From Pseudoxanthomonas indica (lineage in GTDB: Bacteria; Pseudomonadota; Gammaproteobacteria; Xanthomonadales; Xanthomonadaceae), in assembly GCF_900167565.1 (NCBI RefSeq), contig NZ_FUZV01000002.1, positions 1,550,001 through 1,614,000 of the forward strand: a stretch of 64,000 nt of DNA, written 5' to 3'. Positions 23,186 to 36,059 of the stretch are shown in pieces. The position numbers and the translations under genes are program-made. Numbering within the stretch: position 1 is the stretch's first letter; the number at the start of each line of letters is the position of its first letter. Below the pieces are notes generated by a model. The model saw only the letters and a program-made list of their open reading frames with translations, ran no database searches and had not been told where the DNA came from.

Positions 23186-25834
23186 TCATGCCTTGCGGAT
23201 CATCTCGAAGATCAACTCTTGCAATGCCTTGTCGTCATCCAGCGTGCCGTGGGTGACGGCTTCGGTGGGCCGGCTGGAAGACTCGCGCAGGCTGCTGGCG
23301 CTGGGCAGGCTGGCCAGCGTCGATTGCGGACTGGACACCGCGAGCGTGCGCGCGCCCCAGGGCAGGGTGGCGCGTGCCGGCACCAGGTCGCGTTCCAGGC
23401 CTAGGATGGGAGTTTCGCTGCGGTCTTCGAACGAGCGCGACACCAGGTACAGCAGCGAGTGGCCGTAGGGTTTGCAGGTCGAATCCGAACGTTCGGCCGC
23501 GTCAGTCAGATGCGCGATCAGCAGTTTTGCCTGCGTGCCCAGCGGCGCCTTGCCCAGCCGCTGGTTGAATTCGTCCACCCGCACCGCCGGCGCAATCAGC
23601 GAGACCGAGCGCAAGTTGAAGTCCGCGCCAATCGCGCTTTCGCCCAGATGGTTGTGCAGGATGGCGCCGGCCGAGTGGCCGATCAGGTGCAGGCGAATCT
23701 TCGGCAGCTTGGCTTGCTGGCTCTTGAAGCGCTTGAACAACAGGCCGACGCCGGAGCGGGGGTCGGAGCCGATCTTGCCGGCGTTTTCCTTCATCTCCCG
23801 CCACAGCGGACGGCCGATGGGGCGCGCCAGGGTCTCGATGCGCTCGTTCCAGAATTCCTTCAGTTCGTCCTTGAAACGGCTCCAGGCGCCGCCGGCACGC
23901 GCGGAGGCATCGCTGACGATCTTGTCCTCGATCAGGTTGACCACGGTCTTGATGGCGCCGGTTTCCCACATCAGGAAAATCGGGAAGATGCGCTCGTTGT
24001 AGAGCTTGGGCACCCAAAAGCGCGCGGACGCCGCCGCAGCGTCTTCATTGTTCAAGCCGCCATGCGCGTAGATCGCCACATCGACCGTGCCGTCCCTGCC
24101 AATCGACCATTCCTTGCAGGCCTCGACCAGGTGGATGCCGAGCAGGGCGTCGATGTCCGACTCCTGCGTGCGGAACTGGCCACGGCTGCTGAGGCGGCCG
24201 TTGTTCTCCATGTTGATGATGAAAGGACTGAGCTCGTGCGCGGCCAGCACCGGGTTGCTGGAGACCACCGCCCGACGTGAGGGATCGTTGGGGTCCACGC
24301 GCAGCGACACCGCCTTGGCGATGGCTTCGTGTTCGGCGGTGACCACGCCCAGCTGTGCGACCCAGCAATCCATGGCGTTTTCCAGCCAGTCGCTGTAGCT
24401 CAGGATCGCAAGACCTCCATCGCCCCACTCATCGCCCCAGGAATTGTGGATGATGAAACCATCGCGGGTGTAGCCGACGATGGCGAACGCGTGGCCGCCA
24501 TCGGGATCGCCGCGCAGGCAGCGGATCACGCTCAGGCGCACGGGATCTTCCGGGCGCACGCGCGCTTCAGCGCGGAACAGCTCCTGCCAGCCGCGATGGC
24601 TCAGGCCGCTGGCGTACAGCGCGCCAACCTGATCGATGGCCACGTGCATGTCGCGCAATGACTTGGGGTTGATGCGGTAGTACGCGCCCAGCGGACGCTT
24701 GATGGCGTCTGTCCACCAGTCCGATTCGGCCTTCGGCTTGGGTTTGGGCATCGCCACCTCGGGCCAGAGCCGTGCGGTCGATGCGCCATGCCGCAGCCAG
24801 CCCTTGAGCGCGCCACGCAGGGAGGAGCCGCTGTCCACGTCTTCGCCGCCGTCATCGTTTTCCGCCCACTCGTCATAGCGGCGCGCCATGCTGTAGAGCA
24901 TGTGCGGCGATACCGGCTCCACGTGGCGGCCGGCGCGCACCAGCAGGTATTCGATCACCACCGCCAGCGCGTAACCGGTACAGGCGCTGGTCTGGCCCTG
25001 GTTGAGGATGGGCCGCGTGTCATTGGGGTAGTGCACATCGTGCGGTGCGCTGGAGACCGGCGGCTGGTATTCCCAGTCACGCAGATCCACGGCGTCCGGG
25101 CGCACATTGAGGATGCGGTTGTTGCGGCCGATGCGCTCGGCGGCCAGCGGCGATTCCAGCAGTTCCAGCGGCGCCATTTCCGGCCTACCAGGCGGCAGGG
25201 GGCTCGCTACAAGCGACTTGGCAGCGCGTCCGGCGCGACTCTTTCCGCCCAGCCGCGCGTAGGCATCGGCCATTTTGGTGTCGTACTGGTTCTTCTTGTA
25301 TCCGGGGCCGTTGTAGAGGCGGGCGAAGGTCGCCCATTGCTTGCCCCGCAGTGGCGCGATCAACGGCGAACGCGCACGACCCACCAGGTTGGCAAAGCCT
25401 TCCACCTGCGCCTCGGCATCGCGCGAATGCGCTTCGACAAAGCGGCCGACGCTGTCGAATCCGCACAGCGCATAGTTGAAACCCATGATCTGGAACGCGC
25501 CCCAGCTGGCCGATTGCATGGCCGCGGCCGCATCCAGCGCCGCGGCTTTTTCCAGGCGTTCCCACTCGCCGCGCGCGCTACCGGAATACTGCTTGCGATC
25601 CCATTTGGGATGACTGAGGTTGGGATGGCTGGCGCTGAAGCGACCCGCCGTCAGCCGATGGAAGACATGGCCTTCAAACAAGATCTTGGGGCGTCGATCC
25701 GGCGCGGGCAGGAATCCGCTGCCGCTGGATTCCACCAGCGCCACCGCCTTGAGTGCGGCCACTTCCACGTCCAGGCGTGCGGCCAACTCGTTCCACTTGT
25801 CTTCCGATACCGTCCATTTGCGGTCCGTGTCCAT
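23186..25834 (-). CDS. Three-domain enzyme: muramidase, papain-like peptidase, alpha/beta hydrolase
   Basis: An 882-residue protein without a signal peptide. Residues 7-190 resemble the N-acetylmuramidase (DUF3380) fold, with E35 in VALVESSGSGF as likely catalytic acid and a SWGAFQIMGFNY motif. Residues 250-510 are a C1 papain-type peptidase: C285 (NQGQTSACTGYA), H448 (GGHAFAIVGY) and N464 (IIHNSWGDEWGDGG) form the triad. Residues 580-800 look like an alpha/beta hydrolase, with S721 in LIGHSAGA and an earlier YAHGG. ATG 25834 has GGAG at proper spacing; the GTG at 25840 does not. Such a mix of wall-, protein- and ester-cleaving domains suggests an effector or defence protein, but this is inference. 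It is followed by a membrane partner gene. Confidence 0.8.
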   Translation of the reverse strand: MDTDRKWTVSEDKWNELAARLDVEVAALKAVALVESSGSGFLPAPDRRPKILFEGHVFHRLTAGRFSASHPNLSHPKWDRKQYSGSARGEWERLEKAAALDAAAAMQSASWGAFQIMGFNYALCGFDSVGRFVEAHSRDAEAQVEGFANLVGRARSPLIAPLRGKQWATFARLYNGPGYKKNQYDTKMADAYARLGGKSRAGRAAKSLVASPLPPGRPEMAPLELLESPLAAERIGRNNRILNVRPDAVDLRDWEYQPPVSSAPHDVHYPNDTRPILNQGQTSACTGYALAVVIEYLLVRAGRHVEPVSPHMLYSMARRYDEWAENDDGGEDVDSGSSLRGALKGWLRHGASTARLWPEVAMPKPKPKAESDWWTDAIKRPLGAYYRINPKSLRDMHVAIDQVGALYASGLSHRGWQELFRAEARVRPEDPVRLSVIRCLRGDPDGGHAFAIVGYTRDGFIIHNSWGDEWGDGGLAILSYSDWLENAMDCWVAQLGVVTAEHEAIAKAVSLRVDPNDPSRRAVVSSNPVLAAHELSPFIINMENNGRLSSRGQFRTQESDIDALLGIHLVEACKEWSIGRDGTVDVAIYAHGGLNNEDAAAASARFWVPKLYNERIFPIFLMWETGAIKTVVNLIEDKIVSDASARAGGAWSRFKDELKEFWNERIETLARPIGRPLWREMKENAGKIGSDPRSGVGLLFKRFKSQQAKLPKIRLHLIGHSAGAILHNHLGESAIGADFNLRSVSLIAPAVRVDEFNQRLGKAPLGTQAKLLIAHLTDAAERSDSTCKPYGHSLLYLVSRSFEDRSETPILGLERDLVPARATLPWGARTLAVSSPQSTLASLPSASSLRESSSRPTEAVTHGTLDDDKALQELIFEMIRKA

Positions 25835-25965
25835 CGCCACGCTCCGTCGTTGTCCCTTTCAGACGACATGAACGAGAACGCCGCGCTTTGCGCGAGGCGG
25901 ACAAAACCGGCATTGCGGCCGACGAATGGCGTCGGGATCGCGGATTCAGTGCCGAAACAACGCGA

Positions 25966-26577
25966 TCACGACAGGTGCGCGTCGATCGCCTGCACCATGG
26001 CGCGACGCGAAAACAGGAAGTCCCAGTAGCTGCCGCCCAGCTGCCGCCACAGCACCGCCGCGCGCACGGCGGCCAGCAGGATCGCGCGGATCTCGGCGAC
26101 CACGCCGGGTTGGCCCAGGTAGTGCGGATTGCCTTGCACCATCACCCGCGGCTTGAGCTGGCTCAGGGTATCGGCATACAGCCCGCCGAGGCCGGCAATC
26201 ACTTCCGGATGGGTACTGGCATTCTGGCTCGCCTGCGCCGACAGGCGCTCCACGCCCTGCGCAACTTCGTTGGCCAACGCATGGTCGCGGATGAAACGTC
26301 GCTCCAGTTGCAGCACCGACAGCCCCAGGCGCGGCAAGGCGTCATCCTGGTTGTCGCCGCTGAAGTAACTGCGCAGCAGGCGCAAGCCGGCCTGCAATGA
26401 CTGGGTGTGGCCGAACACCGCGCGCGTGTCGACCGCATCGATGCGAAACACGCTGTCCAGCGCGGTCTGCACCACCGCGGCATCGGAATGTCCGGTTTCG
26501 GCGATACGGCGCACCTGTTGCAGGGCTTGGGCGAGCGCGGCCAGGGCCAGCACTCGGTCAGAAAAAGATGCACTCAC
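25966..26577 (-). CDS. hflD: HflD family protein
   Basis: A 203-residue helical protein of the HflD (YcfC) family, a membrane-peripheral protein that in E. coli affects lambda lysogeny by binding CII. The sequence [11 protein letters not shown] and the C-terminal [16 protein letters not shown] fit the family. It follows mnmA, as in E. coli (nudJ-mnmA-hflD). The GTG start at 26577 overlaps the mnmA stop (GTGA), which indicates coupling; the frame is open further upstream but only inside mnmA. Confidence 0.85.
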   Translation of the reverse strand: MSASFSDRVLALAALAQALQQVRRIAETGHSDAAVVQTALDSVFRIDAVDTRAVFGHTQSLQAGLRLLRSYFSGDNQDDALPRLGLSVLQLERRFIRDHALANEVAQGVERLSAQASQNASTHPEVIAGLGGLYADTLSQLKPRVMVQGNPHYLGQPGVVAEIRAILLAAVRAAVLWRQLGGSYWDFLFSRRAMVQAIDAHLS

Positions 26578-27692
26578 GCCGCTTGCTCCGCGATTCTTCG
26601 TTCCAGGGGGGCGTCGGTGGAGGCGATCACCGCGCCGCCCAGACAACTGTCACCGTCATACAAGACCACCGACTGCCCCGGCGTGACGGCACGCTGGGCA
26701 CGGGCGAATTCCACCGTCAGCGTGCCGTCATCGGCGACATTGACCGTGCAGGCTTCGTCGGCCTGGCGATAGCGGGTCTGCGCAGTGCATTCAAAGCGCC
26801 GCGCCGGTGCGCTGCCACGCGTCCAGTGCGCGACTTCGGAGTGCAGTACGTGCGACTGCAGCCACGGGCTCTGGGTGTCCTGATCCACGTACAGAATGTT
26901 GTTCGCCACATCCTTGCCCACCACGTACCAGGGCGCCGCAGGACGACCGCGCACGCCGCCGATCTGCAGGCCTTCGCGCTGGCCCAGGGTGAAGTAGAAG
27001 ACGCCCGGATGTTCGCCGATACGCTGGCCCTGCGGATCGCGCATCTCACCGGCGCGCGCGGGCAGGTAACGGCCGAGGAACTCGCGGAAATCGCGCTCGC
27101 CGATGAAGCAGATGCCGGTGGAGTCTTTCTTGTCGTGCGTGGGCAGGCCGGCTTCGCGCGCCACCGCGCGCAGTTCGGATTTCTGCATCTCGCCAATCGG
27201 GAACAAGGTCGCCGACAGTTGCTGCTGGCCCAACTGGTGCAGGAAGTAGCTTTGGTCCTTGTTGCGATCCACGCCACGCAGCAACTGCCAGTGGCCATCG
27301 GCGAAGGCGACGCGCGCGTAGTGGCCGGTGGCGATTTTCTCCGCGCCCAGTTCGCGTGCCGCATCCAGAAAATGCTTGAACTTCACTTCGCGATTGCACA
27401 GCACGTCGGGATTGGGCGTGCGGCCGGCCGCGTACTCGGCGAGGAAATGTTCGAACACGCCTTGCCAGTATTCCTGCGAGAAATCGCGGAAATGGAAGGG
27501 GATACCCAGGCGACCGCAGACCGAGACCGCATCACGGCGATCTTCCTCGGCGCGGCAATCGCCGCTGCCGTCATCGGCCCAGTTCTGCATGAACAAGCCG
27601 GCGACCGACTCGCCCTGCTGCACCAGGCGCAGCGCGGCCACCGACGAATCCACGCCGCCTGACACGCCGACAATGATCCGCGGCACGCTCAT
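26574..27692 (-). CDS. mnmA: tRNA-specific 2-thiouridylase MnmA
   Basis: A 372-residue enzyme that puts sulfur on U34 of tRNA-Lys, -Glu and -Gln. It has the PP-loop GVSGGVDSS, the catalytic cysteine in [12 protein letters not shown] and the second cysteine in TGICFIGE. The ATG at 27692 overlaps the nudJ stop by 4 bases (ATGA). The frame is open to 27815, but that stretch is nudJ coding sequence. Confidence 0.96.
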   Translation of the reverse strand: MSVPRIIVGVSGGVDSSVAALRLVQQGESVAGLFMQNWADDGSGDCRAEEDRRDAVSVCGRLGIPFHFRDFSQEYWQGVFEHFLAEYAAGRTPNPDVLCNREVKFKHFLDAARELGAEKIATGHYARVAFADGHWQLLRGVDRNKDQSYFLHQLGQQQLSATLFPIGEMQKSELRAVAREAGLPTHDKKDSTGICFIGERDFREFLGRYLPARAGEMRDPQGQRIGEHPGVFYFTLGQREGLQIGGVRGRPAAPWYVVGKDVANNILYVDQDTQSPWLQSHVLHSEVAHWTRGSAPARRFECTAQTRYRQADEACTVNVADDGTLTVEFARAQRAVTPGQSVVLYDGDSCLGGAVIASTDAPLERRIAEQAA

Positions 27693-28153
27693 GGCATCAG
27701 CTGCAACATGTCCAGCGGATAGCGCCGACCACCGAGGAAATCCTGCACCGCCTGCCAGACCAGCGGGCTGCGATGGCGGGCCTGGGCCTGCTGCAGCTCG
27801 GCCGGGGTCAGCCAATGGGTGTCGACGATGCCTTCGTCCAGCGGACGCGCCGGGTCATGCCGCAGCGGTTCGGCGGCGAAGGCAAAGCGCAGGTAGTGGC
27901 GGCCGGTTTCCTCGGCCTTCCACTGGTAGGCGCCGACGAAGGCGGTCAGGCGCACGTCCCAGCCGGTTTCCTCGCGGGTTTCGCGCAGGGCGGCATCGAG
28001 CAGGCTTTCGTCCGGTTCCAGGTGTCCGGCCGGCTGGTTGAGCACCAGTCTGCCCTGGGCGCGTTCTTCGACCAGCAACAGCCTGCCGTCGCGCACCACC
28101 ACGGTGGCCACGGTCACGTCGGGCTGCCAGAAACGGCCTTCGCGATAGCTCAC
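27689..28153 (-). CDS. nudJ: NUDIX hydrolase, NudJ-like
   Basis: A 154-residue NUDIX protein with an intact box ([20 protein letters not shown] then TGW). E. coli NudJ, a thiamin/nucleoside pyrophosphatase, is also directly upstream of mnmA, so the assignment rests on both length and context. It starts at GTG 28153, nine bases after the preceding stop. It is part of the leftward operon ybjN-like, nudJ, mnmA, hflD. Confidence 0.85.
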   Translation of the reverse strand: MSYREGRFWQPDVTVATVVVRDGRLLLVEERAQGRLVLNQPAGHLEPDESLLDAALRETREETGWDVRLTAFVGAYQWKAEETGRHYLRFAFAAEPLRHDPARPLDEGIVDTHWLTPAELQQAQARHRSPLVWQAVQDFLGGRRYPLDMLQLMP

Positions 28154-28162
28154 GGGCGGGCC

Positions 28163-28651
28163 TCAATACTCATCGGATTTCTGCGGGTCGGTGGCCAGTT
28201 CCAGTTCCATGGCATCGGCCGAGACAGCGGCGGCGGCAATGGCGTCTTCCAGTTCGCCGGTGCTGGCGGTGGCGGCAATCTTGGCCACGTATACCGCGCT
28301 GCGCCCCTGCTTGACCCACGAGCCGATGATCAGCGCATTGGAGGCTTCCATCAGTCGATTGGCCACCACCGCGGGCAGGGCGTCGGCCGGCGACTGGTAG
28401 GCGTAGGACCAGAGTTCGCGGACGCGGTGGTTGCCATAGGTCTCCACCTGCGAGCGGATGTACACAATCTGGCTGCGCTCGTCGTTGTCGCCGGTGGCCA
28501 TCAGCACCTTGTAATCACCGTCCTCATCCACCTGGTATTCGTAGCCCAGTTCCTTGAGCTGCCTGGCCACGGCCGGATCGGCGTCGGCGGCCCCGGCGGG
28601 CACGGCAAGGGTGGCGCACGAGAGCAGGAGAGCGGAGGCGATAACCTTCAT
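28163..28651 (-). CDS. Secreted YbjN-like protein
   Basis: A 162-residue protein with a signal peptide (MKVIASALLLSCATLAVPAGA). The mature part (LKELGYEYQVDEDGDYKVLM and onward) resembles the YbjN domain, an alpha/beta fold related to type III secretion chaperones. The function is unknown; YbjN of E. coli affects stress and surface traits. It is the first gene of the nudJ-mnmA-hflD operon and divergent from clpS. The frame is open to 28927, but the signal peptide fixes the start. Confidence 0.65.
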   Translation of the reverse strand: MKVIASALLLSCATLAVPAGAADADPAVARQLKELGYEYQVDEDGDYKVLMATGDNDERSQIVYIRSQVETYGNHRVRELWSYAYQSPADALPAVVANRLMEASNALIIGSWVKQGRSAVYVAKIAATASTGELEDAIAAAAVSADAMELELATDPQKSDEY

Positions 28652-28711
28652 AGGGTGGTTCCAAGGATGACCGGTTAATTGTGCGTGCAAGCCGGACGGG
28701 CGTCCAATCCG

Positions 28712-28717
28712 TATAAT
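28712..28717 (+). promoter_or_regulatory. Consensus -10, leaderless start of clpS
   Basis: A perfect TATAAT ends 6 bases before the clpS ATG (TGGGCC between). The transcript would begin at the start codon. No Shine-Dalgarno and no clear -35 are present. Confidence 0.6.
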
Positions 28718-28723
28718 TGGGCC

Positions 28724-29050
28724 ATGCCACGCAGGAATGAAAACGAACGCGACCACGACCATGGCCTGATGGTGGAGACCAGCAAGCCGGAAGTGGCGCC
28801 GCCTCCGCAGTACCAGGTGCTGCTGCTCAACGACGATTACACCCCGATGGATTTTGTCGTGGTGGTGCTGCAACAGTTCTTTACGATGGACCTTGAGAAG
28901 GCCACCCAGATCATGCTGCACGTGCATACCCGGGGACGCGCCGTGTGCGGCGTCTACACGCGCGAAGTGGCAGAGTCGAAGGTGGCGCAGGTGAACGAGT
29001 TTTCACGGGTGAACCAGCACCCGTTGCTGTGCACGATGGAGAAGTCCTGA
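28724..29050 (+). CDS. clpS: ClpS, adaptor of the N-degron pathway
   Basis: A 108-residue adaptor that binds N-terminal Leu, Phe, Tyr or Trp of doomed proteins and hands them to ClpAP. The substrate-binding signature [15 protein letters not shown] is intact, as is [19 protein letters not shown]. Its disordered N-terminal tail (about 30 residues) is what enters the ClpA pore. clpA follows 125 bases downstream. Confidence 0.97.
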   Translation: MPRRNENERDHDHGLMVETSKPEVAPPPQYQVLLLNDDYTPMDFVVVVLQQFFTMDLEKATQIMLHVHTRGRAVCGVYTREVAESKVAQVNEFSRVNQHPLLCTMEKS

Positions 29051-29175
29051 GATTCCAGGGTTGTGGGGGCGTCGGGGCCGGTTGCAAGGCAACGTTTCCT
29101 GAACACTGAAATCCGGGAGGGTGATGGAAATTCACCCTTGGGGCCGCATATTGTCGGCATCGGACGGAGGCAACC

Positions 29176-31458
<2,283 letters not shown>

Positions 31459-31497
31459 CCGGCACGCCAGGCGCCAGAGCACGCCACGTCAGAAACG

Positions 31498-31527
31498 AAG
31501 AAAGCGGCCAATGGCCGCTTTCTTTTT
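31498..31527. terminator. Bidirectional terminator, clpA / infA
   Basis: GAAAGCGGCC and GGCCGCTTTC pair around a 3-base loop and are followed by a T-run. It ends clpA on the plus strand. Read on the minus strand, the same stem ends infA with a shorter U-tract. Confidence 0.9.
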
Positions 31528-31553
31528 CAATGACTTGCGAACTTTAGTTCACG

Positions 31554-31772
31554 TCACTTCATACGATAGGTGATGCGACCCTTGGTCAGGTCATAAGGGG
31601 TCATTTCGACCTTGACCTTGTCGCCAGTCAGGATGCGGATGTAGTTCTTGCGCATGCGGCCGGAGATGTGGGCGATGATTTCGTGCCCGTTTTCCAGCTT
31701 CACCCGGAACATGGTGTTCGGCAGGGTCTCGGTGACCGTACCTTCGAACTCGATGGAATCGTCTTTCGACAT
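31554..31772 (-). CDS. infA: Translation initiation factor IF-1
   Basis: A 72-residue S1/OB-fold protein ([36 protein letters not shown]) that blocks the ribosomal A site during initiation. ATG 31772 gives the universal length; the frame is open to 31799. It follows aat on the same strand, 87 bases away, as in E. coli where aat and infA are also neighbours. Confidence 0.97.
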   Translation of the reverse strand: MSKDDSIEFEGTVTETLPNTMFRVKLENGHEIIAHISGRMRKNYIRILTGDKVKVEMTPYDLTKGRITYRMK

Positions 31773-31859
31773 GCAGACCTGTGGTGTGTGGGCCAGCATG
31801 GCCCGGGGCGATAAAGTCCGCGATTGTACGCCGACCGGGCCTTTCGTGCAAAAAAACCG

Positions 31860-32603
31860 TTAATGGTCGGGCCCGTGGGCCAGTGAAGCGGCCTTGCGCG
31901 GGCTGAAGCGCTCGCGCCAGTGGCCCGGAGCAAAGGGCAGGTCCACCTGCTGGCGGATGCACGCCAGGAACCGTTCGCGCGACCAGGGTTCGGCGCCGAG
32001 GCTGCGCGTATGCGGGTTGGCCACCTGCGCATCGATGAGCGGGAAGTCCCAGCCGTGCAACACCTGCGCCAGCGTCGCCAACGCGACCTTGGAGGCGCCG
32101 CTGACCGCGCTGAACATGCTCTCGCCAAAGAAAGCCCGGCCAATGGCCAGGCCATACAGGCCGCCTACCAGACGGTCACCGTCGAAGACTTCGATCGAAT
32201 GGGCAATGCCGTGCCGATGCAGCTCGCCATAGGCCTGGCGCATGGCATCGGTGATCCAGGTCCCGTCCTGGCCGGCGCGCAGGGCCGCGCAGGCGGCCAC
32301 CACGTCGGTGAAGCAGGTATCGGCGCGCACCGTCCACGTGCAATCGCGCAGCTCGCGGCGGAAACGCCGGCTCAGATGCACGCCGTCGGTGCGGAACACC
32401 GCGCGCGGATTCGGCGACCACCACAGCAACGGTTCGCCCTCCGAAAACCAGGGGAAGATGCCGCCGCGATAGGCGTTGAGCAGGCGCGGCAGGCTCAAGT
32501 CGCCACCGACGGCCAGTAAGCCATCCGGTTGCCGCAGCGCCCATTCCGCAGGCGGGAACGGCGCCTGCGGATCATCGGACAGCAGATAAGGGCGTTGGCT
32601 CAT
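31860..32603 (-). CDS. aat: Leucyl/phenylalanyl-tRNA--protein transferase
   Basis: A 247-residue enzyme that adds Leu or Phe from aminoacyl-tRNA to proteins beginning with Lys or Arg, making them ClpS/ClpAP substrates. Family signatures are GGIFPWF, LLWWSPNPRAVF, and ESMFSAVSGASKVAL. ATG 32603 is chosen because the protein then begins as in the family; the longer frame to 32726 runs through a REP-like repeat. It closes a clpS-clpA-infA-aat block. Confidence 0.95.
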   Translation of the reverse strand: MSQRPYLLSDDPQAPFPPAEWALRQPDGLLAVGGDLSLPRLLNAYRGGIFPWFSEGEPLLWWSPNPRAVFRTDGVHLSRRFRRELRDCTWTVRADTCFTDVVAACAALRAGQDGTWITDAMRQAYGELHRHGIAHSIEVFDGDRLVGGLYGLAIGRAFFGESMFSAVSGASKVALATLAQVLHGWDFPLIDAQVANPHTRSLGAEPWSRERFLACIRQQVDLPFAPGHWRERFSPRKAASLAHGPDH

Positions 32604-32650
32604 GCCGGCATTGTCGCCGTTTCGGAAGGTAGCGCATCGGCTTGGTTCGA

Positions 32651-32721
32651 GTCGGGGCTGAAGCCCCTCCCACACCCACAGCCACTCTAAGAGCCACTGC
32701 AGGAGGCACTTCTGTGCCGAC
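32651..32721. repeat. Pair of REP-like palindromes
   Basis: 32651-32673 reads GTCGGGGCTGAAGCCCC then TCCCAC, the inverse of the 4154-4176 element. 32699-32721 is an opposed hairpin, GCAGGAGGCACTTCTGTGCC. Together they form an inverted REP dimer in the gap between aat and the FemAB-like gene. Confidence 0.65.
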
Positions 32722-32737
32722 CCCATCCGTCAGCGGT

Positions 32738-33871
32738 TCACTCAACGGAAGGTGGCTGCTTGAACGGCGAATGCGCCGCCAGGTTGCGCGCATAGCGCTG
32801 GATGGCGAGGGCCTCTTCGCCGCACCACTCACGCAGGGCGTCGCGGAAGGTGGGTTCCGCAATCCAATGCCGGCTGCGCACCAGCGTAGGCAGGAAACCG
32901 CGGGCCAGCTTGTGTTCGCCCTGGGCGCCCGGCTCGAACACGCGCAGGCCTTCGCGCAGGCAGTAATCAATGCCCTGGTAGTAACAGGTCTCGAAATGCA
33001 GGCCGGGCAGGGTGGTGTGCGCGCCCCAATAGCGACCGTAGAGGGTGTCGCCTCCGCGCAGGCACAGGGCGCCGGCGATGACTTCGCCATCGCGCTCGGC
33101 CAGGAACATGACCAGCTGTCGTGGCAGCGTCCGCGCCAGGTGGCGGAGGAAGGCCAGAGTCAGCGCCGGCGAGTTGCCGTACTCGCGGAAGGTCATCAGG
33201 TAGAAACCGAACATCGCGATCAGATCGTCATCGCTGGCTTCGTCACCGTGGACCACGCGAAAAGTCACGCCGGCCTTGGCCACCTTGCCCCGTTCCTGGC
33301 GAATGTTCTTGCGATGCTTGTGATCGAAGCTGGCCAGAAATCCGTCGAAGTCGCGCCAGCCCCGGTCGTTGCGCCAGTGGTACTGCACGTCCAAACGGCG
33401 CAGCCAGGTGCTGTCGAACGCCGCGTCTTCGTCTTCGCGATGGAAGTTGACGTGTGCCGAGGACCAGACGTCCTGCTGCGCCTGTTCGGTCATGGCCCGC
33501 AGCAAGGCGACGCGGGCAAGCTCGCTGCGCGCGAGCAGTCGCGGCCCGGTCACGGGCGAGTAGGGCACTGCGAACAACCACTTGGGAAAGTAATCCAGGC
33601 CGGCCCGCGCATACGCCTGCGCCCAAGCGTGATCGAATACGAACTCGCCGTGCGAGTTGTGCTTCTCGTAGCCGGGTGCGGCGGCGATCAGTTGCCCGCT
33701 GTCCCACAAAGTCAGATGGCGTGGTGTCCAGCCCCAGTCTTCACGCAGGCAGCCATGCGCTTCCAGGCCATGCAGGAAGGCGTGACTGACGAAAGGATGC
33801 GGCTCGGCCAGCAGACCATCCCATTGGCTAGCGGCCACGTCGGCCAGTGACGAAAGCAGGCGGACGTGCAT
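32738..33871 (-). CDS. FemAB/GNAT-like protein (COG3146 type)
   Basis: A 377-residue protein of the FemAB-like acyltransferase family sometimes labelled peptidoglycan biosynthesis protein. It shows a DHKHRKNIRQERGKV segment, a GNAT-like core (VMFLAERDGEVIAGALCLRG) and a family-typical YGRYWGAH and FEPGAQGEHKLARGF. The reaction is not established for the family; aminoacyl or acetyl transfer is a guess. It is 4 codons or less from the phosphoesterase gene behind it (stop 33875 region), with both on the minus strand. Confidence 0.75.
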   Translation of the reverse strand: MHVRLLSSLADVAASQWDGLLAEPHPFVSHAFLHGLEAHGCLREDWGWTPRHLTLWDSGQLIAAAPGYEKHNSHGEFVFDHAWAQAYARAGLDYFPKWLFAVPYSPVTGPRLLARSELARVALLRAMTEQAQQDVWSSAHVNFHREDEDAAFDSTWLRRLDVQYHWRNDRGWRDFDGFLASFDHKHRKNIRQERGKVAKAGVTFRVVHGDEASDDDLIAMFGFYLMTFREYGNSPALTLAFLRHLARTLPRQLVMFLAERDGEVIAGALCLRGGDTLYGRYWGAHTTLPGLHFETCYYQGIDYCLREGLRVFEPGAQGEHKLARGFLPTLVRSRHWIAEPTFRDALREWCGEEALAIQRYARNLAAHSPFKQPPSVE

Positions 33872-33874
33872 GGC

Positions 33875-34780
33875 TCAGCGCTGCAGCTGCAGCACGTCGA
33901 TGACGGGCGGGTTGAACAGGCGCAAGGGCAGGCCGATTTCACCCAGACCGGAGGTGGTGAACACGCGCACGCGGCCGTGCGGTGTCTGCAGCCATTGCTC
34001 GCCGCGGTCGAAGCCGTGCCGGGTCGGAATCACCTTGTGGTACAGCCAGGGAATGCGGATCTGGCCCCCATGCGTGTGCCCGGCCAGTACTAGCGTCGCA
34101 TCGCCCGGCCGCAACTGCATCGCGCTGTCGGGATTGTGGACCAGCAGTAGGGTTGGCACGGCTGTCGTCGCCTGGCGCAGAAAGTCCGGATCGTCCTTCT
34201 GCGCCCAGCGATCCCCGAGTCCGGCCCAGCGGTAGCCAAGGCTTGTCGGCTGCAACTGGCCTTCGATGATGCGCACGCCATGCGCCTGCAGCGCAGCGCG
34301 CAAGGCCAGGTCGATATCCGGTCCCGGCATCTGCTGGTCGTGGTTGCCCAGCACCGCGTAAACCGGCACCCGCAGGCGCGACAAAGGGGCGAACATCACC
34401 TGCAACGATTCCCGCCGCGCCTGCGGCTCGTAGGTCAGATCGCCGGCAATCGCCACCGCGTCCACCTCGAGCTGGTTGAGCCGATCGACCACGCGCTGAA
34501 GGTAGGCCGGACTCTTGTATACGCCCAGATGGATATCGCTGATCAAAGCGATGCGCGCCTGCACGCCAGGGTCGGGGAGCGTGGTTTCCCGTACTTGGAT
34601 CCACTGCGGCTCGACGAAGCGCGCCCAGACAAACACCAGGCTGCCCAACAGCAGCAGGCCGGTCAAGGCCCGCTGCAGCGGCCGCCGCTGCTTCCACAGC
34701 CGCCACAGCAACCAGCCAATGAAGGGCCACGCCAGCCAGCTGGCATGGAACAGACACTGCTTGATCAGCAGCTTGTCCAT
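33875..34780 (-). CDS. Membrane-anchored metallophosphoesterase
   Basis: A 301-residue calcineurin-like phosphoesterase of the YkuE/UDP-diacylglucosamine-hydrolase-like superfamily. Two N-terminal hydrophobic helices (about 12-60) anchor it. All metal motifs are present: SDIHLG, AGDLTYEP, LGNHDQQ, and GHTHGGQIRIP. The substrate is unknown. The ATG at 34780 is chosen over an open frame to 34963 that would overlap trxB. It precedes the FemAB-like gene with essentially no gap. Confidence 0.85.
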   Translation of the reverse strand: MDKLLIKQCLFHASWLAWPFIGWLLWRLWKQRRPLQRALTGLLLLGSLVFVWARFVEPQWIQVRETTLPDPGVQARIALISDIHLGVYKSPAYLQRVVDRLNQLEVDAVAIAGDLTYEPQARRESLQVMFAPLSRLRVPVYAVLGNHDQQMPGPDIDLALRAALQAHGVRIIEGQLQPTSLGYRWAGLGDRWAQKDDPDFLRQATTAVPTLLLVHNPDSAMQLRPGDATLVLAGHTHGGQIRIPWLYHKVIPTRHGFDRGEQWLQTPHGRVRVFTTSGLGEIGLPLRLFNPPVIDVLQLQR

Positions 34781-34817
34781 GGCGTGGGTCGGTCGTGGCT
34801 GCTGCGGCGTGGCTGGC

Positions 34818-35897
<1,080 letters not shown>

Positions 35898-35919
35898 TCA
35901 AGCAGATGCCAATCGAACG

Positions 35920-35943
35920 GGCGCCCCGGCAGCGCCTTTTTTT
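35920..35943 (+). terminator. Orphan intrinsic terminator upstream of ftsK
   Basis: GGCGC and GCGCC pair around a 7-base loop and are followed by seven T on the plus strand. No plus-strand gene ends here: trxB is transcribed away to the left and ftsK starts 117 bases downstream. The terminator may therefore end a short untranslated RNA begun in the trxB-ftsK gap (35772-36059), or an attenuated ftsK leader. No small ORF with a ribosome site was seen. Confidence 0.45.
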
Positions 35944-36059
35944 CTGCCGTACCGCCAAGCCGTGCCAGATTGACGGCGACCCGGGTGAGGGGCTGAAATT
36001 CATCGAACTGTCGTTTATTATCAACGACTAATGTGACATTCCTAAGGTCTGGTCGAAAG

